Shown here: piece after piece, positions 16,509-23,868 of the stretch
How positions within the stretch are numbered: the first letter of the stretch is position 1
How the letters are laid out: each line of letters opens with the position of its first letter
From: Fibrobacter sp.
GTDB taxonomy: Bacteria; Fibrobacterota; Fibrobacteria; Fibrobacterales; Fibrobacteraceae
DNA: 64,000 nt
Assembly: GCA_024398875.1 (NCBI GenBank)
Contig: JAKSIJ010000011.1
Coordinates: 24,044-88,043, forward strand
Direction: 5' to 3'
Position numbers and translations under genes: made by a program
The notes under the pieces: generated by a model
The model's database searches: none
The model's input: the letters and a program-made list of their open reading frames with translations, nothing else
What the model was told of the DNA's origin: nothing

Positions 16509-16519
16509 GGTCGTATCTC

Positions 16520-17332
16520 CTATACTTTGTCTGTCAGTGGAAAAAGTTGCAAGTTGAGACGATAAACTTGGTCGATTTTCTTGCATTCGTTGGCGAGCGC
16601 GATGACGCGTTTGCGGCAGTTGTTGACTTCTTCGGAAATGCGGGCGAAAGTCGGTGTGTCGATACCCATCGTGACTCCCGAAATGTTTCTTTCGTTCACG
16701 TCGATTTTGTCGATGGCTTCTTTGGCGAGGTCCGTCATTTCGCGGTTCATGGCGCGGAGCGCGAGCGGAATCGCTTCGGACGAACCGGTGATGGCCCTGT
16801 CCGTTTGCTGGTACGTGTTTTCGGCGGTTTCCTTGAGGAATTTCGCTTTGGTGAGCATGGCGAGCGAATCACGGACTTGCTGCGCCGTGAAAGCGTGCTT
16901 GATTTTTTTTGCAATTTCAAGCGGGAGGGCGCCTGGCATGAGCGGTGCGAGTTCTCGGACAATGGAATTCACGGCGGATTCGTAATAGGCGAATGTGTCG
17001 GCGTCGATTACGCGTGCGCGCTGTTCTTTCGCGATGCGGGTGAGGTCCGCAAAGGCAGCCTTTTTCTTGTCGTCGTTTGTGGCGTTCCCGAATTCGACCA
17101 TCTTTTCGAAGTACGTGAGTTCGAAGCCGGTGAGCTTCATTGCTGCGGCGACACGTGGTAACCCGACTCGACTTAGCGAACTTTTTCCTTCGCATACAAG
17201 CTTGAGGTAAGATGGCGAAGCGAACCCGGCGTCCTTCGAAAATTCGCGCCAGGTAAAGCCGAACTTCTTGCGTTCTTCGTAGAAGTCCTGCATGTAGCGG
17301 CGGTAATCTTGGTATTCGGTTATCGGTTTCAT
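16520..17332 (-). CDS. TIGR02147 family putative regulator (Fibrobacter paralogous family)
   Basis: This 270-residue cytosolic protein starts MKPITEYQDYRRYMQDFYEE, the signature of the TIGR02147 paralogous family. Residues about 25-55 (FTWREFSKDAGFASPSYLKL) look like a helix-turn-helix. The all-helical remainder ends LNLQLFPLTDKV, the typical family C-terminus. Family members are presumed transcription regulators; no DNA target is known to me. It is directly upstream of a lipoprotein gene. The 314 bases upstream contain its promoter. Confidence 0.87.
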   Translation of the reverse strand: MKPITEYQDYRRYMQDFYEERKKFGFTWREFSKDAGFASPSYLKLVCEGKSSLSRVGLPRVAAAMKLTGFELTYFEKMVEFGNATNDDKKKAAFADLTRIAKEQRARVIDADTFAYYESAVNSIVRELAPLMPGALPLEIAKKIKHAFTAQQVRDSLAMLTKAKFLKETAENTYQQTDRAITGSSEAIPLALRAMNREMTDLAKEAIDKIDVNERNISGVTMGIDTPTFARISEEVNNCRKRVIALANECKKIDQVYRLNLQLFPLTDKV

Positions 17333-17646
17333 GGGGCTAGGTGACAGGTATTAGGTGTTAGGTTTTAGGTATAAAGTTTGGCGGCGTTACCGCGATTATT
17401 CTTTTCTCGTTATCGGCTTCGACCGGGAATCTCCAACCTTTGTATGAATAAATATAAAGTTTTTTTTGTGAAAGTCAATAGTTTGTGATACAAAAAATGT
17501 GATTTTTAACTAAAAATTAAAGAAAATTGATTGCTTTTAAAATTTGTTTTCGTAAATGAAACAAAATCTTTTGCGAATGATACACGGGTGTGGCTTCGCA
17601 GCTCGCCCCCTTTTTTTGAAAACCGAACATTTTATATTATAAAACC
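17333..17646. other. Intergenic promoter region between TIGR02147 gene and TA-like pair
   Basis: AT-rich gap between divergent genes. At 17340-17372 TAGGTGTTAGGTTTTAGGT forms short imperfect iterons next to the TIGR02147 start, possible operator sites. The segment 17450-17575 is strongly A/T biased with A-tracts. No open frame or structured RNA seen. Confidence 0.45.
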
Positions 17647-17865
17647 ATGGCAAGACCTATTCGTGAAACTCCGATTCTCTTTGGCGAAGATGCCCGCCGC
17701 TTTTTAGCGGCGATGGAGGAACGCCGTCCGGAACCTCCAGAAGTTCGAGCCCGCCGTTTGCGGAACTACGAGCTTTTGAAAGAAGCTTATGAACGAGGTA
17801 TGGCTGAACAGCGTGCCCGTGAAGAAGCCAATGGAGGTATTGATCCGTGTTTTCGAAAAGTGTAA
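17647..17865 (+). CDS. Small basic/acidic helical protein, candidate antitoxin
   Basis: This 72-residue, highly charged protein starts MARPIRETPILFGEDARRFL and continues in Arg/Glu-rich helices. Short proteins with the opening 'RPIxETPxLxGxDAxxF' occur upstream of putative toxins in Bacteroidetes-type genomes, as I recall. It overlaps the downstream GNAT gene by 19 bases, the coupling expected in a toxin-antitoxin pair. There is no DNA-binding motif I can name. The function is inferred from context only. Confidence 0.68.
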   Translation: MARPIRETPILFGEDARRFLAAMEERRPEPPEVRARRLRNYELLKEAYERGMAEQRAREEANGGIDPCFRKV

Positions 17866-18410
17866 ATACTAATTACCCGTTGAAATTCATTCGTTTAGAT
17901 CCAATAAATGGTGTAAAGGCCTTTGATTGTGGTGATCAAGATTTAAACGATTTCATTCTCAGGCGAGCTCCCGAATTCCAAAATTATTTGCTGTCGGTTA
18001 GCTATGCTTGTGTTGATGTTGACGATGCAAGTAAGGTTTATGCTTACTGCAGTCTTGCCAATGACAAGGTTGCCGTGGGCGATTTCAAGGACAAGACCGA
18101 ATTCAATCGCTTCCGTAAAAAACAGGGATTTCCGAACGAAAAATGTCTGAAAAGCTACTCTGCGGTCAAGTTGTGTCGGCTAGGCGTTGATGAATCTGCA
18201 AAAGGCCATCAAATCGGTACGACTGTTTTGGATTACATCAAGTCGATGTTTGTCTTTGAAAACAAGACGGGCTGCCGATTCTTGACGGTTGATGCGTATT
18301 TAAAGGCGGTTCCCTTTTACGAAAAGAATGGGTTCCGTTTTATGAATGCTGAAGACGACGATCCGCATACGCGCCAGATGTACTTTGATTTGATTGACTT
18401 GGTGGCGTAA
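17847..18410 (+). CDS. GNAT acetyltransferase, candidate toxin
   Basis: The gene starts with GTG at 17847, placed by the GGAGG at 17834 inside the upstream gene. The 187-residue product has a GNAT fold: VKLCRLGVDESAKGHQIGTT carries the acetyl-CoA pyrophosphate loop, and LTVDAYLKAVPFYEKNGF is the C-terminal Tyr-containing motif. The N-terminal 'LNDFI...YACVDVDDASKVYAYCSLAND' pattern is like TacT/AtaT-type toxins that acetylate aminoacyl-tRNA. Its short charged overlapping partner supports this. It ends 15 bases from the end of ffh, convergently. Confidence 0.8.
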   Translation: MFSKSVNTNYPLKFIRLDPINGVKAFDCGDQDLNDFILRRAPEFQNYLLSVSYACVDVDDASKVYAYCSLANDKVAVGDFKDKTEFNRFRKKQGFPNEKCLKSYSAVKLCRLGVDESAKGHQIGTTVLDYIKSMFVFENKTGCRFLTVDAYLKAVPFYEKNGFRFMNAEDDDPHTRQMYFDLIDLVA

Positions 18411-18425
18411 GAAAAAGCGTGGCGC

Positions 18426-19787
18426 CTAGCGCTTCTTTTTCTTCTTGACCTTCGGGGGAGTGTAGTTGGAGCCAATCTGGCCGCCATTGTTCTGCTTTTT
18501 GGCAAAATCGCCCACTCTCTTGAACATTTCCTTCATGCCTTCGTACTGCTTGAGCACGGCGTTCACGCGACCAATCTCGGTGCCAGAACCCTTGGCGATA
18601 CGGGCTTTGCGGCTGCCGTCAATAATTTGGGGCTTTTTGCGTTCCTTGGGGGTCATGGAACTGAGAACCGCTTCCACATAAACCAGTTCCTTTTCGTCAA
18701 TCTGGTCAATGGGGAGTTTGTTGAGGCCTGGGATGAGGCTCAAAATGTCCTTGAATCGTCCAATCTTCTTTACGGTGCGGAGTTGGTTCAAAAAGTCGTT
18801 CAAATCAAAGGTGTTGTTGAAGATTTTCTTCTTCAAATCCTTGGCGTCTTTTTCATCAATGACTTGCTGTGCTTTTTCCACGAGGGAGACCACGTCGCCC
18901 ATGCCGAGAATGCGGCTGGCCATGCGGTCCGGATGGAAGAGGTCAATGTCCGGCAGTTTTTCGCCAACACCGATGAAGCAGATAGGTACGCCCGTCATCT
19001 TCTTGATGCTGAGGGCCGCACCGCCGCGGGTGTCGCCATCCATCTTGGAGAGGCAGACGCCAGTGAAAGAGAGGCGCTGCCAGAAGGTCTCTGCAACGTT
19101 CACGGCTTCCTGACCGATCATCGCATCGGCGACGAAGAGGATTTCGTCGGGGTGCACGGCGTCGCGGGCCTTTTCCAGTTCCTGCATCAATTCTTCGTCA
19201 ATCTGCAGGCGGCCTGCGGTATCGTAAATCACCAGGTCAAAACCGTTGTCCTTCGCGTACTGGTAGCCGTGCTTGATGATTTCGACCGGGTTTCCCTGGC
19301 CTTCGTCATAAACCGGAATGCCGATGGACTTGCCCAAAACCTGCAACTGCTTGATGGCGGCCGGGCGGTAAACGTCGGCTGCCACGAGGAGCGGTTTGCG
19401 CTTCTTTTTGCTCCTCATGTAGAGGGCAATCTTGCCGGCAAAAGTCGTTTTACCGGAACCCTGGAGACCCACCATCATGATGCCGACGGGAGCCGCACCG
19501 GAGAGGTTGATTTCCTTGGTTTCGCCACCCATGACGTTCACGAGTTCGTCATGAATGATTTTCACAATCTGCTGGCCCGGCGTCACGGAGGTGAGCACTT
19601 CAGACCCAAGTGCCTTTTCCTTGACTGCTTTTACAAAGTCGCGGGTCACATTGAAGTTCACGTCGGCTTCCAGGAAGGCGCGGCGCACCTCGCGGAGAGA
19701 TTCCGCAACGTTTTCTTCAGTCAGCTTGCCCTGCCCACGCAGGTTCTTGAGGGTCGATTCTAGAGAGTCAGTCAATTGTGAAAACAT
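18426..19787 (-). CDS. ffh: Signal recognition particle protein Ffh
   Basis: This 453-residue GTPase delivers nascent membrane proteins to FtsY. The N domain (LTEENVAESLREVRRAFLEA), Walker A loop GLQGSGKTTFAGKIA (about 108-122), DTAGRLQIDEEL, the LSKMDGDTRGG guanine-specificity segment and the methionine-containing M domain (KQYEGMKEMFKRVGDF) are all present. It ends in a Lys-rich tail. The last 99 coding bases are duplicated at 14729-14827. Unlike the remnant, this copy has no strong terminator behind it; only a weak AAGCG/CGCTT hairpin overlaps the stop, as if its native 3' flank had been displaced. Confidence 0.97.
   Translation of the reverse strand: MFSQLTDSLESTLKNLRGQGKLTEENVAESLREVRRAFLEADVNFNVTRDFVKAVKEKALGSEVLTSVTPGQQIVKIIHDELVNVMGGETKEINLSGAAPVGIMMVGLQGSGKTTFAGKIALYMRSKKKRKPLLVAADVYRPAAIKQLQVLGKSIGIPVYDEGQGNPVEIIKHGYQYAKDNGFDLVIYDTAGRLQIDEELMQELEKARDAVHPDEILFVADAMIGQEAVNVAETFWQRLSFTGVCLSKMDGDTRGGAALSIKKMTGVPICFIGVGEKLPDIDLFHPDRMASRILGMGDVVSLVEKAQQVIDEKDAKDLKKKIFNNTFDLNDFLNQLRTVKKIGRFKDILSLIPGLNKLPIDQIDEKELVYVEAVLSSMTPKERKKPQIIDGSRKARIAKGSGTEIGRVNAVLKQYEGMKEMFKRVGDFAKKQNNGGQIGSNYTPPKVKKKKKR
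18438..18536. repeat. Right copy of the 99-bp direct repeat (within ffh 3' end)
   Basis: The functional copy, inside ffh. It matches 14729-14827 with one mismatch. See the remnant entry for interpretation. Confidence 0.85.
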
Positions 19788-19847
19788 AGTAGGCCAAATA
19801 TAACTAACGAGAGCCAGAGTTCTGGGATTTTTCGTATATTTTCAAGC

Positions 19848-20681
19848 ATGAAAAGGATATCTTTTTGTCTTTTGATGCTTGTTTTTGCGGTTCTTACCGC
19901 TTGCGCGGGCTCTGCCGGCGGTGGCGAATCGGATGCTAGCGGCATGGGCGACACTCCTTGTGAGGAATGCGGCTCCCGTGGCGATATCGAACTGAAAATT
20001 ACGGATGAAAAGTTCTACCGGGAATGGAATCAGACTGCATTTTCTCGTTTGGATTCTAACGCTGTCGTAGGCGTGTTTCCTGCCTTGAAGGTGAATGCTA
20101 AACGGCCTGAAAAGTGCAAGTTCTGCCACAGTTTTAGCGCAGAGGCCTTGGATTTCGATCTCGCTCGAGTGGAAGATTCCGTCTTTGTGGCGGCCTTCCC
20201 GAAAATGCAGCGGGAGTTGATGCTTCCGGGCATGCGGCTTCCGGACGAAGATTCGCTCTATATCGATTCTGTGGCAGCAAAATTCTTGAATAGCGTTTTT
20301 GCCGATGGAAAAAAACTTTCGGATTACTCCCCGTGGGCGGAGCGCGATGGCATTGAACAAGCCTACACGCGTGAGGTTCCGCAGACTCTGAAAAATCTGA
20401 TGCAAGAAGTTGCAAGTCGCTATGCCCTGCGCTACATTTCCATTCCTGTGGCCATGGATGTAGAGATGATTCCTGATTTGGGAAAGAGCGGTGGCTACAC
20501 CTGGAAAATTCTCTGGACGCTTTGGGACTGTCGTTATGGTGAGCTGGTCTTTTTGACGTATTCTGAATGGACTGCAGCAACTACGAGTAGGGTGGCTCCA
20601 GAAAAGGAATGGGCGACACCTTTCTCTCCCAGACTTTCCAAGATGTTCAACGTTGATTTCTCCAAACTGGAATCCCACTAA
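19848..20681 (+). CDS. Lipoprotein with two CxxC motifs
   Basis: This 277-residue protein has a lipoprotein signal (MKRISFCLLMLVFAVLTAC, Cys19). Two CxxC pairs follow: CEEC near residue 39 and CKFC near residue 88, suggesting a metal site or paired disulphides. The sequence between them (DEKFYREWNQTAFSRLDSN) and the Trp-rich C-terminal half (GYTWKILWTLWDCRYGELV) resemble no family I know. A similarly long frame on the other strand (19842-20690) lacks any protein logic and is its shadow. It is divergent from ffh and 36 bases before psd. Confidence 0.8.
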   Translation: MKRISFCLLMLVFAVLTACAGSAGGGESDASGMGDTPCEECGSRGDIELKITDEKFYREWNQTAFSRLDSNAVVGVFPALKVNAKRPEKCKFCHSFSAEALDFDLARVEDSVFVAAFPKMQRELMLPGMRLPDEDSLYIDSVAAKFLNSVFADGKKLSDYSPWAERDGIEQAYTREVPQTLKNLMQEVASRYALRYISIPVAMDVEMIPDLGKSGGYTWKILWTLWDCRYGELVFLTYSEWTAATTSRVAPEKEWATPFSPRLSKMFNVDFSKLESH

Positions 20682-20717
20682 CGAATCCATTCAACCAAAT
20701 TTTATTACTTTGAAAAT

Positions 20718-21569
20718 ATGAACAGCGCCTTTTATGTTTTTATGAAGCTTTTGCCGAAGAACGCGGCTAGTCGTGCCTTCGGTGCCATTACTCGCTTGCG
20801 TCTTCCTTTGGTGAGTACAGTTGCAAAAAATCTTTTTGCCTCTTACTACAAACTGAATATGGAAGAGTCGGAGTTCCCGCTCAGCCATTACCGCAACATT
20901 GGGGAATTGTTCATCCGTAAACTCAAACCCGGTGCACGCCCTGTGGCAGACGCAGAAATCGTTAGCCCTGTGGATGGAGTTCTCTCCCAGACGGCAACTT
21001 TTGATGGTAAGCAGGAACTGATTCAGGCTAAGGGAAAGACCTATTCTTTGCGGGATTTGCTCCGCGATGACGAAATGGCAAAACGCTTTGAAGGTGGCGC
21101 CTTTGCTACGATTTACCTCGCCCCTTTCAACTATCATCGCATTCACAGCCCTGTGAAGGGAACCTTGGTGGATGCCAGTTATTGTCCCGGCACGCTTTGG
21201 CCCGTCAATGTGGGTAGCGTGGAACGAGTGGAAGGCCTTTTCTGCATCAATGAACGCCTTACCAGCCGCATCCGTCTGGACGATGGTTCCGAAATTTTGG
21301 TGGTGAAGGTGGGTGCGACCAATGTGGGCCGTATTGGTGTAGTTTACTCCGATGATATACTCACCAATGCCGGCCGTTTGCCACGAAATAAAAAGAGGTT
21401 GGACTGGAAACCCACTACGGAAGTGAATTTTGAGAAAGGTGGGGAGCTTGGCCGCTTTGAAATGGGTAGTACCGTCATTTTGGTGGTGGATAAAAAGATT
21501 CGGGAACGGATGCCGAATTTGTTCAAGTCCCGTGTAGGTCAGGCGGTCAAGGTGGGCGAGGCCCTCTAG
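20718..21569 (+). CDS. psd: Phosphatidylserine decarboxylase
   Basis: This 283-residue membrane-associated enzyme converts phosphatidylserine to phosphatidylethanolamine. It has AEIVSPVDGVLSQ, YLAPFNYHRIHSPV (catalytic His) and, near residue 251, GRFEMGSTVILV. The GST is the self-cleavage site that makes the pyruvoyl group (usually LGST). The length fits the bacterial enzyme. The start is not well marked by a ribosome site. The next gene begins 3 bases after the stop, so they are co-transcribed. pssA is not in the window. Confidence 0.94.
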   Translation: MNSAFYVFMKLLPKNAASRAFGAITRLRLPLVSTVAKNLFASYYKLNMEESEFPLSHYRNIGELFIRKLKPGARPVADAEIVSPVDGVLSQTATFDGKQELIQAKGKTYSLRDLLRDDEMAKRFEGGAFATIYLAPFNYHRIHSPVKGTLVDASYCPGTLWPVNVGSVERVEGLFCINERLTSRIRLDDGSEILVVKVGATNVGRIGVVYSDDILTNAGRLPRNKKRLDWKPTTEVNFEKGGELGRFEMGSTVILVVDKKIRERMPNLFKSRVGQAVKVGEAL

Positions 21570-21572
21570 GCT

Positions 21573-22439
21573 ATGGTTTCGGTCAAGCGATTCATTCACG
21601 ACGAGCCGCTGTTGTTCAAGGGGGCGCAGAAGTTCGTTCAGATGTTTTCTCGGGTAGAAGACCCGGTGATGTGCGTCGCTTCGCAATGTAAATCCATCGA
21701 TTCTAAAATCGCATGGTGCATTCTTGGAACGGCGTTGTTTCAAGATATAAGTTATTTCGAGTTGCAGCGCTTGTTGCAAGCTTTGTACGCCAAATTTCCC
21801 GAAGAAAAATTGTGGACGTTGCCCGTTCCTCGCGGCGGAGAAATTGAGAAGATTGTGGAGAAGGTTCTCGGCTGCAGAACTTGGTCCCTTTTCCCCCATG
21901 TGTCTGGAATTTTCTGGAGTGTGGGCCTCTTTGTGCGGCATCATGAGAACCTTGCGGAATGGCTCCAGAGCCGCACGCCCGAGGGCCTTTGGCGTGATTT
22001 GGGTGAGATTTATTTTATGGGGAAGCATAATCCGCGTCCTAAGGCCTGCGCCGCCATCTATCGATTCCTTGCGCCTGCGCCTATGGGGCTTGGGCTAAAA
22101 ACCGCGCAGTCCTTGTCCTCAACGCTGCAGTCCTTGCCTTCAACATCGCAGTTTACAAAACTCCCGCCGCTCCCGCTTACTATGGGCGCTAGACGCTTTC
22201 TTGCCATTCTCGGGCCCGCGAAGGATGACGGCTTTGCGGACTTGGCGCCGGAAGCGAAGCAGAAAATGGCCAGCGAGATTTATGAGGCGCTCGCGCCCAA
22301 AAATCCTTACACCGCGGCTCACGCGTTGCAGTTTTTTTTGGAGCAGGGAAATGAAGATTTCATTTGCCGCGAAGTGACGGACCATTGCGCCCAGTGCCCG
22401 CTGTTTGAGTTTTGCAGCTACGGGGAGGCCCGCGGATGA
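21573..22439 (+). CDS. HhH-GPD/endonuclease III-like protein with an iron-sulphur loop
   Basis: This 288-residue protein ends in CREVTDHCAQCPLFEFC, spacing C-x6-C-x2-C-x5-C, exactly the 4Fe-4S loop of Nth/MutY-type DNA glycosylases. The N-terminal half (IAWCILGTALFQDISYFELQ, then GGEIEKIVEKVLGC and IYFMGKHNPRPKAC) is compatible with the helical glycosylase fold, but I do not see the clean LPGVGxKTA hairpin. A low-complexity insert rich in Ser, Thr and Leu (about 175-200) divides it. It could be a divergent DNA repair enzyme or a related helical Fe-S protein. It overlaps the next lipoprotein gene as ATGA. Confidence 0.62.
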   Translation: MVSVKRFIHDEPLLFKGAQKFVQMFSRVEDPVMCVASQCKSIDSKIAWCILGTALFQDISYFELQRLLQALYAKFPEEKLWTLPVPRGGEIEKIVEKVLGCRTWSLFPHVSGIFWSVGLFVRHHENLAEWLQSRTPEGLWRDLGEIYFMGKHNPRPKACAAIYRFLAPAPMGLGLKTAQSLSSTLQSLPSTSQFTKLPPLPLTMGARRFLAILGPAKDDGFADLAPEAKQKMASEIYEALAPKNPYTAAHALQFFLEQGNEDFICREVTDHCAQCPLFEFCSYGEARG

Positions 22440-23245
22440 GAAAGTTTTTGCTCGCAATAACATTCCTCCTGATGGCCTGCGCTCCAGAGGAAACCCCTAT
22501 TCCGTTATCGCAAATCCCATACGAAAATCGCGCCCCCATTTCGGTGGTGGAGGATTCCATCAGCCAGGTGGGGAATGGCTTTTCCCGTCAAATCGACTTC
22601 CGTTATTTGACGCAGTTCGGTGACACTCTTGACATTTCTGTTCTGGAATTCAAAAGCGACGTCTATGCGCTGGACTACTACATGAATAGTGGACGTTTTC
22701 AGGGAATCCATCCCATCATCCGTGGAGAATTCATGGAGCAGAGCATCCGGTCCGATGCTCGCATCTTCGTTTTCCGGCACGACAGCTTCCGCCGCTACGA
22801 ACGCAGTCAGTTGGAAAACTACGTCCGCAGCTTCCCGGGCTATAGGGCGGGGTTCCCGCAGGAATTTTTAAGCCTGCCTTTTGAACATCGTTTGCCGGGG
22901 CGCACCTCCATTCAGACCCAGAACTTCTTTGGTGGTGGTGCGGAATTCCCGGTGCTCATACAGAGCTATGGCGATGGGGCGCTCCGCTGGAATGTGGCTC
23001 GCAGTTGGGATGTGGTAGAAGCGGATACCTACGAACGCTGGATCAGTCGGCTCCCTCGGGTAGAACCTAAGGGCATCGCTGTAAGTCGCGAAAATGTGTA
23101 TTTCCGCAGTGGCGATGGGACAAATGCCATGGCAACATTGCTCCCCGGCGGTCGTGTGGTTTGTTTGTGGGGCTACTTGGATTGGTTTGATTTGGAACGG
23201 CTGTTCTTCATTGCTGCCGACCGGATTTTTGAGTCCAGATACTGA
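22436..23245 (+). CDS. Lipoprotein of unknown function
   Basis: The ATG at 22436 overlaps the previous stop (ATGA) and begins a lipoprotein signal (MRKFLLAITFLLMAC, Cys15); the upstream in-frame start at 22412 is inside the previous gene. The 269-residue product has VRSFPGYRAGFPQEFLSLPF and RWISRLPRVEPKGIAV, which I do not recognise. The mixed alpha/beta composition suggests a soluble periplasmic domain. It is the last of three coupled genes with psd and the HhH-GPD-like gene, hinting at shared expression rather than shared function. Confidence 0.8.
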   Translation: MRKFLLAITFLLMACAPEETPIPLSQIPYENRAPISVVEDSISQVGNGFSRQIDFRYLTQFGDTLDISVLEFKSDVYALDYYMNSGRFQGIHPIIRGEFMEQSIRSDARIFVFRHDSFRRYERSQLENYVRSFPGYRAGFPQEFLSLPFEHRLPGRTSIQTQNFFGGGAEFPVLIQSYGDGALRWNVARSWDVVEADTYERWISRLPRVEPKGIAVSRENVYFRSGDGTNAMATLLPGGRVVCLWGYLDWFDLERLFFIAADRIFESRY

Positions 23246-23364
23246 TATAATGCTGAATGCATAATTCTGAATGCTGAATTGATTTCGGGCGAGAAGGGTG
23301 TTTCCTCAGCATTTTTTTTCAAATTCTGCATTCTGCATTCATAATTCTTAATTATATTAATATC
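23246..23364. repeat. AT-rich mosaic repeat upstream of gerW
   Basis: The gap contains GAATGCATAATTCTGAATGCTGAATT (in part, 23256-23281) and an inverted counterpart, AATTCTGCATTCTGCATTCAT at about 23323-23343. The two arms could fold back on each other around 40 bases. The 3' edge lies right at the GerW-like start codon. Confidence 0.6.
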
Positions 23365-23700
23365 ATGGCTATAGAAAAATTTGCAGAAACGCTTCTTGAA
23401 AAGCTCCGCTTCATTACTCAGGCGGAGACGGTAATCGGTAAACCCATCCAGGCTGGGTCTGCTACGGTGGTTCCTGTCAGTCGTGTGTCCGTGGGCTTTG
23501 GCCTTGGCGGTCATGCGGGCAAGGGAGAGCTCACTGCTTCTGGCGGAGGCGCTTCTGTCGACCCGGTAGCGTTTTTGGTCATCAATGGAGAAGATGTTCG
23601 CATCATGCCTATCACCAAGGACAGTTCTCTAGTGTCTAAGGTGATGGATATCGTTCCCGACGTGGTGACCAAGTTCAGCAAGAAGGGCGGCGAAGGGTAA
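23365..23700 (+). CDS. GerW/YtfJ family protein
   Basis: This 111-residue cytosolic protein matches the GerW (YtfJ) family: VIGKPIQAGSATVVPVSRVS, then VGFGLGGHAGKGE, a Gly-rich ASGGGASVDPVAFLVI and ITKDSSLVSKVMDIVPDV. In Bacillus YtfJ/GerW is a sporulation and germination protein, but the family is widespread in non-sporulating bacteria and its biochemical role is unknown. A strong terminator follows. The start has no clear ribosome site, being next to repeat DNA. Confidence 0.87.
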   Translation: MAIEKFAETLLEKLRFITQAETVIGKPIQAGSATVVPVSRVSVGFGLGGHAGKGELTASGGGASVDPVAFLVINGEDVRIMPITKDSSLVSKVMDIVPDVVTKFSKKGGEG

Positions 23701-23743
23701 AACTAGGTACTACGTCCAGTTTACTAATAAAAGTTTACAAATG

Positions 23744-23768
23744 AAGACGCCAAAAGGCGTCTTTTTTT
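23744..23768 (+). terminator. Rho-independent terminator after the GerW-like gene
   Basis: AAGACGCC (23744-23751) pairs perfectly with GGCGTCTT (23756-23763) across AAAA, followed by T's. It lies 44 bases past the stop. Confidence 0.95.
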
Positions 23769-23868
23769 ACTAAAAGGGGCTTTTTTATAAAAACTCTTTG
23801 ATTTTTCCCAAATAAAAGGGTAAATTTAGTGGCGGTATACCTATATAAACCAAATTTGGAAAAATTTT

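Noticed and set aside
18627..19763. 378-codon plus-strand frame opposite ffh
   Set aside because: Shadow of the GTPase gene; frame composition follows Ffh codon bias.
19842..20690. 282-codon minus-strand frame opposite the CxxC lipoprotein
   Set aside because: No signal or domain; the plus-strand frame has a lipoprotein signal.
20691..22028. 445-codon minus-strand frame over psd
   Set aside because: Psd motifs fit only the plus strand.
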